Positions 15,486 through 24,609 of a stretch of 64,000 nt of DNA are shown piece after piece (within the stretch, counting starts at the first letter, position 1; every line of letters starts with the position of its first letter). This stretch comes from Clostridium zeae. GTDB lineage: Bacteria > Bacillota > Clostridia > Clostridiales > Clostridiaceae. The notes under the pieces were generated by a model. It did no database searches, had not been told where the DNA came from, and saw only the letters and a program-made list of their open reading frames with translations. Location of the stretch: contig NZ_BMBA01000001.1 of assembly GCF_017312485.1 (NCBI RefSeq), positions 1,378,396 to 1,442,395 of the forward strand, given 5' to 3'. The position numbers were made by a program, and so were the translations under genes.

Positions 15486-15547
15486 GCTGTTAAAGCACCG
15501 TTTTGAAATTAATTGGTTATACATCCCATGCTTTAATGAGTTTACGC
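15486..15547 (-). repeat. GGTGCTTTAAC repeat, copy 1
   Basis: On the minus strand the sequence runs from ACTCATTAAAGCATGGGATG through ACCAATTAATTTC to CGGTGCTTTAAC. TTAAAGCA and TGCTTTAA (15490-15497 with 15529-15536) form terminal inverted repeats. Related copies lie near 19.2, 41.0 and 46.1 kb. Confidence 0.65.
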
Positions 15548-15583
15548 AAAAAATTAAAAAGCACTTAATAACCTTTCGTAAAA

Positions 15584-15620
15584 AAACATACCAGCATCAA
15601 AGTTAATCGATGCTGGCATA
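15584..15620 (-). terminator. Terminator of the GH38 gene
   Basis: TACCAGCATC (15589-15598) and GATGCTGGCA (15609-15618) pair with one G-T closing pair and are followed on the minus strand by TGTTTTTTT, just after the mannosidase stop. Confidence 0.85.
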
Positions 15621-15670
15621 ACTATACCTTCAAAAAAATTTCCAAAAACAAATATTTACTATAAAATAAA

Positions 15671-18600
15671 CTAAATTTCTATTTTACACTTAAGCTTGAA
15701 GGTCTTTATCTCATAAGGTTTTATTTCAAAACTAAATTCTCCATTATTCAGCAACAGCTCTTTAAGATTATTTTCAAGCAGATCACATTCAAATAAGCTT
15801 TCAAAGTTACTTGAAGTGCTACACTTTACTTTTGTTCTTTTATTGTGATATTCATAAACTCTAACAATAATGTCTTCACTTGCTTCAGCTTGTTTTATAA
15901 CTTCTATCATTACATTTTCTTTATCTACACTGAATAGTGACATATGCTGTGGCAGGTTTCCAATATGTGCTTCTTCCACTTTTGAAGTAAGTGGACTATT
16001 AAGATTATATGCCATTTTTACTGTGCCACCTTCCTTAAAATCTCCACTGTGTGGATAAAGAGAGTAGGTAAACTTGTGTATTTCTCTATCAGCGTCAACA
16101 TTAGGGTATGAAGGAGATTTTAAAAGGGATAATCTCATCACAGAATCTTTTATATCATGTCCATACTTGCAGTCATTCAGAATACTAACGCCGTATCCTC
16201 CCTCAGATAAATCTGCCCATTTGTGCGCACAAACCTCGAAACGAGCATAGTCCCAGCTAGTATTCCAATGAGTAGGTCTCTCTACATTTCCATATTGTAT
16301 CTCATAGGTCGCCTTATCTGCATGAACATCTACAGGAAAAGCTACCTTCAAAAGAATGTGGTTTTCCTTCCAATCTATTGTATTTTCAAAGTCAATCCTT
16401 GGAATATTCTTATATATATAAATCCTTTGAATTAAGGTGGAATTTAAAAACTTTCTAGTAATTTCTAAACAAGACCTCACATTTCCTTTTTCTATAATCT
16501 TAATACTTGAAACATCATCTATCTCCCACATCTTCTCTTGATAGTAGATATTAATATCCCAAGCGTCCCAGTTATGTGGTTTATCTTCAAAAGCCTGTAT
16601 AACATTTCCTCTTTGTCCTTCTTGTAATACTTCTCTCTCATTTAATTTGTCATATATTGAAATAAAATGAGCCTTCTCATCTAATTGTATTTTAAAAAAC
16701 TCTGTTTCTATGTTTTTAGTTCCTATTTTAATATCAATTGCATCAGGTTTTACTTCCTGTGTTTTCCTGATACTAAATGTTTTATAGCCTTTTGCTGGTA
16801 TATCTTCTGCATAAAACACAATCTTATTACCATTTATTCTCTGAGACTCAATAGGTCTTTCGCCATCAGAGATTTCAGCATCATCCCATCCACAAGGAAG
16901 TTCAAACTCAGCTATATCATTTCTTAAAAATCCTAAATGGTTAAATACCACTACAGAGGTTTGTGCTAGTTCCAGCTTTGAAGCAATATTTTCTACTGCT
17001 GTACTTATAACTTTCTTTGCGATTTCATTAATTTTTTCATACTGTGTTTTAGAATCCTCATACACTTCCTTAATTGATGAACCAGGAATTATGTCATGGA
17101 ATTGATTTAAAAGTGTAGTTTCCCAGCATTCCTTCAACTCCTCATTAGGATATCTTGTTCCTGTAACAACACTATTTAATACTGAGAGCATTTCAGCTTC
17201 CAAATTTAAAAATTCTGAGTTTCTGTTGTATCTCTTATTTCTTGCCATAGAAGTATAAGTACCTCTATGATATTCAAGATAAAGCTCTCCTACCCATTTA
17301 GGAAGTTTATTATTTCCTTTTACATTTTCATTTAAGTTATTGAAAAAATCTAAAGCTTTTCCCATCTTTACCTTAGGGGCACCAGGTATCCCTTTTTCAA
17401 AACGTTTTGCCATTTCTAGCATTTCCTTTGTGGCACCACCACCACCATCGCCATATCCAAAGCAATTTAAAACCTCACTATTTATCTCCTTCTGCTGATA
17501 TCTCTGATAGCAACCCATAATCTGAGAAGCATTAGTATTACCATTGTAGGTAGTGCCTGTCCCAGGAATTCCATCCTTTTTATAATCTGTTGTAGATACA
17601 AAATGAGTTAAAACCTCAGAACCATCTATTCCTCTCCAGGTAAAAGTATCATAAGGCATCTTATTGTATTCATTCCAGCTTATCTTTGTTGTCATAAAGT
17701 AATTTACTCCACTTTTTTGGAGAATTTGAGGAAGAGCTGCACTATATCCGAAAACATCCGGTAACCATAAAAGCTTACTGTCTACTCCAAACTCATCTTT
17801 AAAAAAGTTCTTACCATGTATTATCTGTCTAACCAAAGATTCTCCAGAGGTTAAGTTACAATCTGCCTCTAGCCACATAGCTCCTTCAACTTCCCAACGG
17901 CCTTCCTTTACCTTTTCTTTTATATGTGCATATATCTCAGGGTGATCTTCTTTAATAAATTTATATAGCTGGGGTTGGCTAGACATAAAAATATATTCTG
18001 GGTATTTTTCCATTAAACTTAAAACTGTAGAAAAACTTCTCGCTACCTTTTCTCTCGTTTGAGCTAAAGTCCACAACCAAGCTACATCAATATGAGTGTG
18101 TCCAACGCATACTTCAATAACCTCGTCAGCTCCACAATATTTGCTATAGAATTCTTCCTCCAAATATTTATTAGCTTCTGTTATAGATTTATAATAACTT
18201 TCATTTAATGCTAATCTGAGATCCAACATATTTACGGCCTCTGTCATAAAGCTCAATATATTGATTCTTCTTTTATCATCCTCATCTAACAGTTCTGCTA
18301 CTTCTATTGGTACTTTTATGTTGTAATATAATTTCTCAGTTTCAGTCTCTAGAATGGCAATAAACGTATTTAACTCTACTAAACCTTCTAGCATTCCTGA
18401 ATAAGCATATAATGAAATTTCGTAGCTTTCATCTGCCTTTGCATTTTCAGTCAATAAAATCTGCCTGTGATTAACATCCAAGCCTTGAATCAAACTTCCA
18501 TTTACATATGCTAAAAATTGAGGATTTGTAGCATCCCACTGCCCCTCTTTACCTGTTGTTACTTCGTAAACAACTGCTTTTCCCTCATATTCTTTAGGTA

Positions 18601-18817
18601 TAATAACCGTTTTTCTAAACCAAAAGTGTTTATCTCTGCCTCCCCATAGTTGTCCTTTTTCAAAGTCTTCCCATTGATCTGTATCTTCATTTAGAAGTAG
18701 AAACTCATTATATCCACAGGCTTTCATTTTGTAGTTATCAATGTCTAATCTATTAATGCAGATATAATCCTTAAGTTCTGATAAAATTCTCTTTATTCTT
18801 TCCATAGCAAAATACAT
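15671..18817 (-). CDS. GH38 alpha-mannosidase
   Basis: A 1048-residue glycoside hydrolase family 38 enzyme that removes alpha-linked mannose. The zinc-binding GHTHIDVAWLW motif is near residues 236-246 and the nucleophile region WLPDVFGYSA near 350-358. The middle bundle and long beta-rich C-terminal half follow as in full-length bacterial members. No signal peptide is seen, so it acts in the cytosol on imported oligosaccharides or glycosides. The ATG at 18817 has AAGGAAGAG 4 nt upstream. It is a single-gene unit. It is bracketed by outward-facing copies of the GGTGCTTTAAC repeat. Confidence 0.95.
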   Translation of the reverse strand: MYFAMERIKRILSELKDYICINRLDIDNYKMKACGYNEFLLLNEDTDQWEDFEKGQLWGGRDKHFWFRKTVIIPKEYEGKAVVYEVTTGKEGQWDATNPQFLAYVNGSLIQGLDVNHRQILLTENAKADESYEISLYAYSGMLEGLVELNTFIAILETETEKLYYNIKVPIEVAELLDEDDKRRINILSFMTEAVNMLDLRLALNESYYKSITEANKYLEEEFYSKYCGADEVIEVCVGHTHIDVAWLWTLAQTREKVARSFSTVLSLMEKYPEYIFMSSQPQLYKFIKEDHPEIYAHIKEKVKEGRWEVEGAMWLEADCNLTSGESLVRQIIHGKNFFKDEFGVDSKLLWLPDVFGYSAALPQILQKSGVNYFMTTKISWNEYNKMPYDTFTWRGIDGSEVLTHFVSTTDYKKDGIPGTGTTYNGNTNASQIMGCYQRYQQKEINSEVLNCFGYGDGGGGATKEMLEMAKRFEKGIPGAPKVKMGKALDFFNNLNENVKGNNKLPKWVGELYLEYHRGTYTSMARNKRYNRNSEFLNLEAEMLSVLNSVVTGTRYPNEELKECWETTLLNQFHDIIPGSSIKEVYEDSKTQYEKINEIAKKVISTAVENIASKLELAQTSVVVFNHLGFLRNDIAEFELPCGWDDAEISDGERPIESQRINGNKIVFYAEDIPAKGYKTFSIRKTQEVKPDAIDIKIGTKNIETEFFKIQLDEKAHFISIYDKLNEREVLQEGQRGNVIQAFEDKPHNWDAWDINIYYQEKMWEIDDVSSIKIIEKGNVRSCLEITRKFLNSTLIQRIYIYKNIPRIDFENTIDWKENHILLKVAFPVDVHADKATYEIQYGNVERPTHWNTSWDYARFEVCAHKWADLSEGGYGVSILNDCKYGHDIKDSVMRLSLLKSPSYPNVDADREIHKFTYSLYPHSGDFKEGGTVKMAYNLNSPLTSKVEEAHIGNLPQHMSLFSVDKENVMIEVIKQAEASEDIIVRVYEYHNKRTKVKCSTSSNFESLFECDLLENNLKELLLNNGEFSFEIKPYEIKTFKLKCKIEI

Positions 18818-19185
18818 AACTCTCTTCCTTTCTTTATTAGATGCTATATAAATATTTAGCTAGAATAAAAAATGTTTATTTACATATTTATTGTTCAAAA
18901 TAGACATTAAACTAAGTTGTCAATCTTATACGCTACTACAATTCTATGCTTAAGTAGTGGACAAAAGAACAATATAATTTAGCATCTAAATCGAACTATT
19001 AAGCCATTTTACATATATTTTTTATAACAATATTAATTGAAAGCTTTTCATAATTCAGCAATATAAATATATCCAAAATTATGGTTTTAATATAATATTT
19101 TTGTTATATTTTACCACAAAATATATTATAATATAACTGTATCCACATCATATTATGAACGCTATATCTGAATAGGTTTTATTTC
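18818..19185. other. Gene-free divergent region between GH38 and GH43
   Basis: Very AT-rich sequence holding the promoters of two divergent genes. I see no operator palindrome I can name and no open frame with a ribosome binding site. Confidence 0.4.
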
Positions 19186-19212
19186 TTAATTTCAACACGG
19201 TGCTTTAACAGC
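19186..19212 (+). repeat. GGTGCTTTAAC repeat, copy 2 (right part)
   Basis: TTAATTTCAACACGGTGCTT and the following TAACAGC match copies 3 and 4 and the reverse strand of copy 1; the left part is degraded. It lies 43 bp upstream of the GH43 start, so it is probably in its leader. Confidence 0.6.
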
Positions 19213-19254
19213 CCCTAAAGTCAGAAAGACTTGTTCATTATAAGGAGGTGTTTT

Positions 19255-20301
19255 ATGAAAAAATCTAGAATGCTTACATTTATATTAATTTTGAGTTTAT
19301 TACTAATCGCAGCAATTACATTAATCTATCATTTTGCAGGAGGTAAAAAAGAGATGAAAGAAACCTTTATAAATCCAATAAGATCTGCACCAAGCGCTGA
19401 CCCTTGGGTTATTCAAAAAGACGGATATTACTATTATTGCTATTCAAATGGAAATAATAAAATTTTCATAACTAAAACTAAAAGACTTCAAGATATTGAT
19501 GTTGACATACCTGTAAACGTTTGGACCTCACCTTTGGGTAAAGACTATTCCAAAGGAACCTGGGCACCTGAATTACATTTCATAGATAATAAATGGTATA
19601 TCTATTTTGCTGCAGATGATGGAAAAAATGAAACTCATAGAATGTATGTATTGGAATGTAAAACCGAAGATCCACAAGGCGAATACACTTTTAAAGGTAA
19701 AGTAAGCGATGATACAAACAAATGGGCTATTGATGGAACTGTGCTAGAGAACAAAGGCAAATTGTACTTTATTTGGTCTGGATGGGACAGCGATACAAAT
19801 GTAAGTCAAAATTTATATATTGCAGAAATGAGCAATCCATATACAATATCCGGTAAGAGAATACTTATATCTAAGCCAGAAAAAACTTGGGAGACAATCG
19901 GACAACCTTATGTCAATGAAGGTCCAGAGATATTAAGAAAAGGTAATAACATCCATATAGTTTACTCTGCCAGCGGAAGTTGGACTGAAGATTATTGTCT
20001 AGGTCTTTTAACAAATACAGATGGTGATCTACTTAATCCTTCTTCCTGGAAAAAATCAGGACCTGTTTTCTCTAAAGCTGAAACCGCATACGGTCCAGGC
20101 CATGCATCCTTTGTAAAATCAACAGATGGTAATGAGGATTGGATTGTATATCATGCTTGCGAAGCAGCTAACGGTGGATGGGATGGAAGAAGCATAAGAG
20201 CTCAAAAATTCACCTGGGAAAATGATTATCCTAAATTTGGTGAACCTATTAATCTTCAAAAAACTATTGAGGTTCCTTCAGGTACACCTAAGCAGGATTA
20301 A
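19255..20301 (+). CDS. GH43-family glycosidase, membrane-anchored or secreted
   Basis: A 348-residue five-bladed-propeller GH43 enzyme, a family acting on arabinans and xylans. Catalytic residues visible are Asp49 (SADPWV, base), Asp~160 (AIDGTV, pKa modulator) and Glu~225 (NEGPEI, acid). A hydrophobic segment at residues 7-26 after KKSR is a signal peptide or anchor without a lipobox, so it works outside the membrane. I start at the ATG at 19255, 7 nt after AAGGAGG, rather than an upstream TTG-type start at 19231. Substrate could be arabino-oligosaccharide; an araK-type gene with AraR boxes lies 30 kb away. Confidence 0.92.
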   Translation: MKKSRMLTFILILSLLLIAAITLIYHFAGGKKEMKETFINPIRSAPSADPWVIQKDGYYYYCYSNGNNKIFITKTKRLQDIDVDIPVNVWTSPLGKDYSKGTWAPELHFIDNKWYIYFAADDGKNETHRMYVLECKTEDPQGEYTFKGKVSDDTNKWAIDGTVLENKGKLYFIWSGWDSDTNVSQNLYIAEMSNPYTISGKRILISKPEKTWETIGQPYVNEGPEILRKGNNIHIVYSASGSWTEDYCLGLLTNTDGDLLNPSSWKKSGPVFSKAETAYGPGHASFVKSTDGNEDWIVYHACEAANGGWDGRSIRAQKFTWENDYPKFGEPINLQKTIEVPSGTPKQD

Positions 20302-20310
20302 TATTTAGTA

Positions 20311-20362
20311 AGAAAAGGGTAAAGATAGTTACAAAAAAACTAATTATCTTCACCCTTTTTAC
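20311..20362 (+). terminator. Terminator of the GH43 gene
   Basis: AAAAGGGT, AAGATA and TT (20313-20330) pair with their complements (20342-20359) around an A-rich loop, and the right arm ends in TTTTT. Confidence 0.85.
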
Positions 20363-20551
20363 ATTTTAATTATCCACAATATATTACAGCTCCAAAAAAT
20401 GTTATAATAGTCAGTTTTCAGTATATCAGAGGCTGTTTTATTTTATAAAAAAATGTTCTATAAAGAAAAGTCATGTAGCTTTTTATCTTAAGAGTACATA
20501 TATTATATTAGCAACAAATTTATAAATAAAATAATTAAGGGGAAAAGCAAC

Positions 20552-21955
20552 ATGGGAAGAAAACTTTTTTATAGCTTATATGCGACTGATGGTTTTATTG
20601 ATCTTCCAACTGATCCGACAGGATGTTTACCACGTAGAAGCATCTATGTTTTTGGCTTTGTAGGAGGATTATGGAAGTTTCAAGATAAATGTTCAGGAAA
20701 ATGTACAATTGTTGAACCAAGCCTCGATCCATCAAATATAACAGCACGAGATGCTCTAAGAGGAACAGCTGTAATTCCTTCTCCTCTAATAAAAATGGAC
20801 ATGGATGATGAACTATTTATAACACTAACTAACCTTGGTTTACTAAGAGCTGCAGAACCGATTTTAGATGTTCATACCATTCATATCCATGGAGGTCACG
20901 TAGCAACACAACTTGACGGAGTACCTGAAACTTCCTTTGGAGTACCAGTAACTCCTATAGGTACACCTTCGATAAGTGTAACCTATTACTTTAAACCCGA
21001 ATCCCCTGGAAGTTATTTCTACCACTGTCATCAGGAAGCTGCTGAACATGTACAAATGGGTATGTATGGAGCGCTAATAGTATATCCTTCAGCTGAAGAA
21101 CTCTCCAAATTTACCAACTCAAAAGGAATAACTAATAGGAATTTTGCAAACTCAGAGCTTACAAGCTTTTTTGATAAAGAATATATAATACTTTTATCTG
21201 ATATAGATTCCACATGGCACGACGCTGTTCAGAACCAAACTGATTTTAATCCGGTGGATTTTAAACCTGATTGGTGGTTGGTAAATGGACGTGCCTTTCC
21301 AGATACACTCTTACCATCTGGTGTTTCAGTAGGCGGTGGTGCTTATAAAATACCAGCAGGATATGACTCATATGTTCATGTTAAAAATGGACAAAGATTT
21401 CTACTTCGTCTCATCAACATGGGTTATCAACCAGTTCCATGGCATACACACGGTTGGCATGGAAGAATAGTAAATAAAGATGCACATCCTCAACCACACT
21501 GGGAACAAGTTTTCACCCAATTAGTTGGTTCTGGAGAAAGCTACGACATTCTATTTATTGCAGACGATAAACGACCACTTTATGCTGATTATATTTTCTG
21601 CGGTAAAGGAGGTTTTCCTTCTTTAATGACTCAGGTTGATAACGCCACTACTGAATCAAAAGCAGCAGGTACTTTTATGCCTGGCTTTGGAGGTTCAAAT
21701 ACCTTATGGGCTAACACTCCAGAGGAAGGAGGCACCACATTGTGTCCATTCCCAGGAAACTTTGAACTTCACAACTATGGTGAATCAGATAATTTCTTCT
21801 TCCCTCAATTCTATATTGCCCATAACCACGATGATTATAAAGTTACAAATAATGGTGTATATCCAGGAGGTCAATTGATATTTATTCAAACCGATTTACC
21901 AAACGAAAGGCCTCATCATCCTTGTGATCCAGAACCTAGTCCAAAATGCAAGTAA
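20552..21955 (+). CDS. Multicopper oxidase family protein
   Basis: A 467-residue cupredoxin-domain protein with copper motifs: HTIHIHGGH (~108), YHCHQEAAEHVQMGMYG (~156-172) and HTHGWHG (~297). The HCHxxxxxH-M type-1-like site thus lies in the first half, unlike CotA-type laccases where it is C-terminal. The C-terminal motif AHNHDDYKVTNNGVYPGGQ resembles one in MnxG-type oxidases. There is no signal peptide, as in spore-coat CotA. AAGGGG precedes the ATG. A one-TM protein gene follows, probably co-transcribed. The oxidised substrate, and why an anaerobe has it, are open; a spore-surface role is a guess. Confidence 0.88.
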   Translation: MGRKLFYSLYATDGFIDLPTDPTGCLPRRSIYVFGFVGGLWKFQDKCSGKCTIVEPSLDPSNITARDALRGTAVIPSPLIKMDMDDELFITLTNLGLLRAAEPILDVHTIHIHGGHVATQLDGVPETSFGVPVTPIGTPSISVTYYFKPESPGSYFYHCHQEAAEHVQMGMYGALIVYPSAEELSKFTNSKGITNRNFANSELTSFFDKEYIILLSDIDSTWHDAVQNQTDFNPVDFKPDWWLVNGRAFPDTLLPSGVSVGGGAYKIPAGYDSYVHVKNGQRFLLRLINMGYQPVPWHTHGWHGRIVNKDAHPQPHWEQVFTQLVGSGESYDILFIADDKRPLYADYIFCGKGGFPSLMTQVDNATTESKAAGTFMPGFGGSNTLWANTPEEGGTTLCPFPGNFELHNYGESDNFFFPQFYIAHNHDDYKVTNNGVYPGGQLIFIQTDLPNERPHHPCDPEPSPKCK

Positions 21956-21999
21956 ACCGATCGTTCTAGCTTTGCATTTTTAATATCTAAAGATTATTT

Positions 22000-22025
22000 A
22001 AGGGGTGCCTTCTTAAGGCACTCCT
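22000..22025 (+). other. Hairpin between multicopper oxidase and next gene
   Basis: AGGGGTGCCTT and AAGGCACTCCT form an 11-bp stem with one G-T pair and no T-run. It may tune expression of the downstream gene rather than end transcription. Confidence 0.45.
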
Positions 22026-22046
22026 AATATTCCAAGGGAGGTATGT

Positions 22047-22445
22047 ATGATTACGGTATTAATTACCATCATTGTTTTAACCGCCATCGCAGGAACACTT
22101 CTTTCCATATACTATTACTATAATTGGATACCCAAGAATCGTCCCTTTGAAATAACCGGTTGCATTTTAACTGCCGATGATAATATTATAAGTATTAGTT
22201 TTAAAATTAACAGAACAGGTTATATCGCTAAAGATCCCCGTGAGATTTATATTACAGATGAAGCTACTGGAATAAAGTTTCCGATTCTGAGTCTACCAAA
22301 ATTCGGCAAAATGATTACTCAAAAAGGCCGTAGGGGCAGAAACGGTTATATGATGTTTGTGAATATTGGTAAGGTTATAAAACATGATTCCAAAGTTACT
22401 GTAACCTTCAGTGACTATCAAAAGAAACATGTTACTATAATTTAG
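22047..22445 (+). CDS. Unknown membrane-anchored protein beside the multicopper oxidase
   Basis: I do not recognise a family for this 132-residue protein. It has one N-terminal TM segment (about residues 2-23, then aromatic YYYYNW) followed by a ~105-residue probably beta-rich domain with basic patches (QKGRRGRNG). GGGAGG lies before the ATG. It follows the multicopper oxidase by 91 bp with only a small hairpin between, and ends before a strong terminator, so the two probably form one unit. A role in anchoring or delivering the oxidase is only suggested by position. Confidence 0.65.
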   Translation: MITVLITIIVLTAIAGTLLSIYYYYNWIPKNRPFEITGCILTADDNIISISFKINRTGYIAKDPREIYITDEATGIKFPILSLPKFGKMITQKGRRGRNGYMMFVNIGKVIKHDSKVTVTFSDYQKKHVTII

Positions 22446-22560
22446 AAAGCTTAAAGATTTATATTAAAAGTACTTTCTCAAATATATTTACGTTTATTGG
22501 ATGGTAAACTTTCTGTACCTTTTCTATATAACAAAGTAAGGCCATCCTAAACATATATAA

Positions 22561-22617
22561 TTAATGGGCTGCTGAAAATGAACTAATTTAGTTCATTTTC
22601 AACAGCCCATTATTTTT
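22561..22617. terminator. Long bidirectional terminator
   Basis: AATGGGCTG and TGAAAATGAACT pair with their complements around AATTT (22563-22612), with one mismatch, followed by ATTTTT. Genes converge on it from both sides. Confidence 0.85.
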
Positions 22618-22675
22618 CTAATTATAATATTTTAATAGTACACTAAAATTCTTCATTAATTTTCATCAGATTATA

Positions 22676-23464
22676 TTACTGATTAGTTGTAGTTGTGCTA
22701 TCTACAGGTTGTGTAGTGGTTGTATTTGAAGTATCTCCATTTGATGTAGCTGGTTCTGTTGGAGCTGGAGTAGTTGTGCCTGTTTCAGGTACTGGAACTG
22801 TAGCTTGATTAGCTATTGCAAGCATTGCATCAAGGTCTGTGTTAAGTTGCTTAAGTGCAGTAAGCCTTGCCTGAAACTTTGCAATTACATTATTTAATGA
22901 ATTTATAGCATTACTAAACTTACCACTTTTTAAGTTACTTTCTGACTCAGTAGCATCACTTGTTACTCCAGAAGTAGCCTTTAAATTTGTTCCATCCACA
23001 AGAAGCTTTTGAGACTGAGTTATTAAAGAATTCAACATATCAGCAGGCAAAGTTTTTTCTCCAGACTCCAATTGTTGCAATATGGTTTGTAGTTGCTCTT
23101 TCTTTTGACCTACTTCCTTTTGTAAAGGAATTATTTGCTGTCTTAAAGTTGTCATCTGTGTATGTAATGATTTTATTTGCGATTTAAAAACCGATATTTC
23201 CTGTTGTTTGCTATCTCTTTTAGCTTGTGCTTCTTCTTTTTTGCTAGCTCCTACGCTATTTGCGCTTGAACCTTGTGTTTGAGAATTGCCTTTTCCATGT
23301 AATACTGCAGTTGAATTACTTTGTGTAGTTTGTACTTGAGTAACTTGTTGTTTCGCTTGGGTACTTTTCCCATGGGCTTGATCATTACCTTTTGCATACA
23401 CCATTGTACTTGGCATAAGCATTAATCCTGCAATAATTAAAGATACTACCTTGTTTGTTTTCAT
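22676..23464 (-). CDS. Secreted coiled-coil protein
   Basis: A 262-residue protein with a signal peptide (residues 1-24, cleavage likely after VYA). A Gln/Ser/Thr-rich linker follows, then a coiled-coil region around residues 75-135 (KKEEAQAKRDSKQQEISVFK and on), a helical part to ~215 and a Thr/Pro-rich tail (TTTPAPTEPATS). It would be secreted or cell-wall associated. It lies 28 bp downstream of a lipoprotein gene on the same strand, an operon pair. The family is not recognised; envelope stress or adhesion roles are possible but unsupported. Confidence 0.75.
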   Translation of the reverse strand: MKTNKVVSLIIAGLMLMPSTMVYAKGNDQAHGKSTQAKQQVTQVQTTQSNSTAVLHGKGNSQTQGSSANSVGASKKEEAQAKRDSKQQEISVFKSQIKSLHTQMTTLRQQIIPLQKEVGQKKEQLQTILQQLESGEKTLPADMLNSLITQSQKLLVDGTNLKATSGVTSDATESESNLKSGKFSNAINSLNNVIAKFQARLTALKQLNTDLDAMLAIANQATVPVPETGTTTPAPTEPATSNGDTSNTTTTQPVDSTTTTNQ

Positions 23465-23491
23465 AAATTTAATCCCCCTATTATTGTTTTT

Positions 23492-23884
23492 CTATTTATT
23501 TGCTTCACTTATATCTACATCAGGTACATTTTGTGTTGATTGTAAGGCATTATTTACATTGTTTATCGCTGTTCCAACTTTTTGCTTTACCTCTGATTTT
23601 TGATCTTGTGTTAATGCTTTTACATTTTTAGTCTTAGCAGAGTTAGAATCTGTGGTAACACTTGATCCAGTTTGTCCATTTGTACCATTTTGTGCTGTAT
23701 CACCTGACTGTGTCGTAGAACCCGATTGTGTTGAACTTGCCTGGGTTTTACTAGTTTCTGCAGTGCTCGATTGTGCGCTGCTAGCCTTGTTTCCCTGCTC
23801 AACTTTATTTAAATTTTCTTGACTCCCACATCCAACTAATAAGAATGCAGTACTTAATAATAATGCTACAACTTTCCCTTTCAT
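23492..23884 (-). CDS. Small Ser/Gln/Thr-rich lipoprotein
   Basis: A 130-residue lipoprotein: signal peptide with lipobox LVGC near residue 19, then a long Ser/Thr/Gln/Gly-rich spacer (TQSGSTTQSGDTAQNG) and a short charged C-terminal part with VNNALQSTQNVPDVDISEAN. The ATG at 23884 has GAGAGGG upstream; a longer frame from TTG at 23899 includes that SD and is rejected. The secreted coiled-coil gene follows. The C-terminal segment may form a helix interacting with that partner, which is speculation. Confidence 0.8.
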   Translation of the reverse strand: MKGKVVALLLSTAFLLVGCGSQENLNKVEQGNKASSAQSSTAETSKTQASSTQSGSTTQSGDTAQNGTNGQTGSSVTTDSNSAKTKNVKALTQDQKSEVKQKVGTAINNVNNALQSTQNVPDVDISEANK

Positions 23885-24066
23885 ATAACCCTCTCCCAAA
23901 CTCTTTTGCTAATATATACGAAAACATTTCTCCCTTTTAGGGGGTAGGCTCATATAGTTTGTTTCAAAATTAATTTATGCTTGAATTATAGTCGAAGATA
24001 ATTTTTAGTTTCATCAACTTTTTTATTTTAGATAAAATATCAATATGTAAAATACTTCAATTATTT

Positions 24067-24098
24067 TTTTCATCTATGCAACCTTTTCATATAGTTAT
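24067..24098 (+). promoter_or_regulatory. ECF-type promoter upstream of the sigma gene
   Basis: TGCAACC near 24077 and CGTATT near 24100, 17-18 bp apart, resemble the AAC and CGT motifs of ECF sigma promoters. The position, 30 bp before the sigma gene start, fits autoregulation. Exact boundaries are approximate. Confidence 0.5.
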
Positions 24099-24129
24099 GG
24101 CGTATTATTAATGAAAGGAGGCATAGACA

Positions 24130-24609
24130 TTGACGAATATAACTAAACAAATAGATAATGGAATAATACAAAAGCATGCTGATATGGTATATAAATTAGC
24201 ATTATCACGAACAAAAAGTACAGCGGATTCAGAGGATATATTCCAAGAAGTGTTTTACAGATATTTCAGTTCAAAAATAAAATTTCAAAGTGAAGACCAT
24301 ATAAAAGCTTGGTTACTTAGAGTTACAATAAATTGTAGCAATAAACTTTTTACTACTGCTTGGTTTAGAAGAACAGTTCCTCTTGTTGATGATATTGAAT
24401 TTACTGAGGAAGAAAATGAAGTTTATATAAGTGTATTAGAACTGCCGTTAAAATATCGAACAGTTATTCATTTACATTATTACGAAGACATGTCTATTTC
24501 TGATATGAGCAAAATATTAAAAATAAAAGAATCTACCATTAAGTCGCAATTGCATAGAGCAAAAGCTCTTTTAAAAATAAAATTGAAAGGAGAGTATGGA
24601 GATGTTTAA
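24130..24609 (+). CDS. ECF-type RNA polymerase sigma factor
   Basis: A 159-residue sigma-70-family protein with region 2 (KSTADSEDIFQEVFYRYF, ~30-50) and region 4 (PLKYRTVIHLHYYEDMSISD then STIKSQLHRAKALLK, ~107-150), the two domains of an ECF sigma. The start is TTG, 8 nt after AAAGGAGG; there is no ATG nearby. The 3' end overlaps the next gene, a TM protein that is probably its anti-sigma factor. An ECF-like promoter lies upstream. The inducing signal is unknown. Confidence 0.92.
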   Translation: MTNITKQIDNGIIQKHADMVYKLALSRTKSTADSEDIFQEVFYRYFSSKIKFQSEDHIKAWLLRVTINCSNKLFTTAWFRRTVPLVDDIEFTEEENEVYISVLELPLKYRTVIHLHYYEDMSISDMSKILKIKESTIKSQLHRAKALLKIKLKGEYGDV

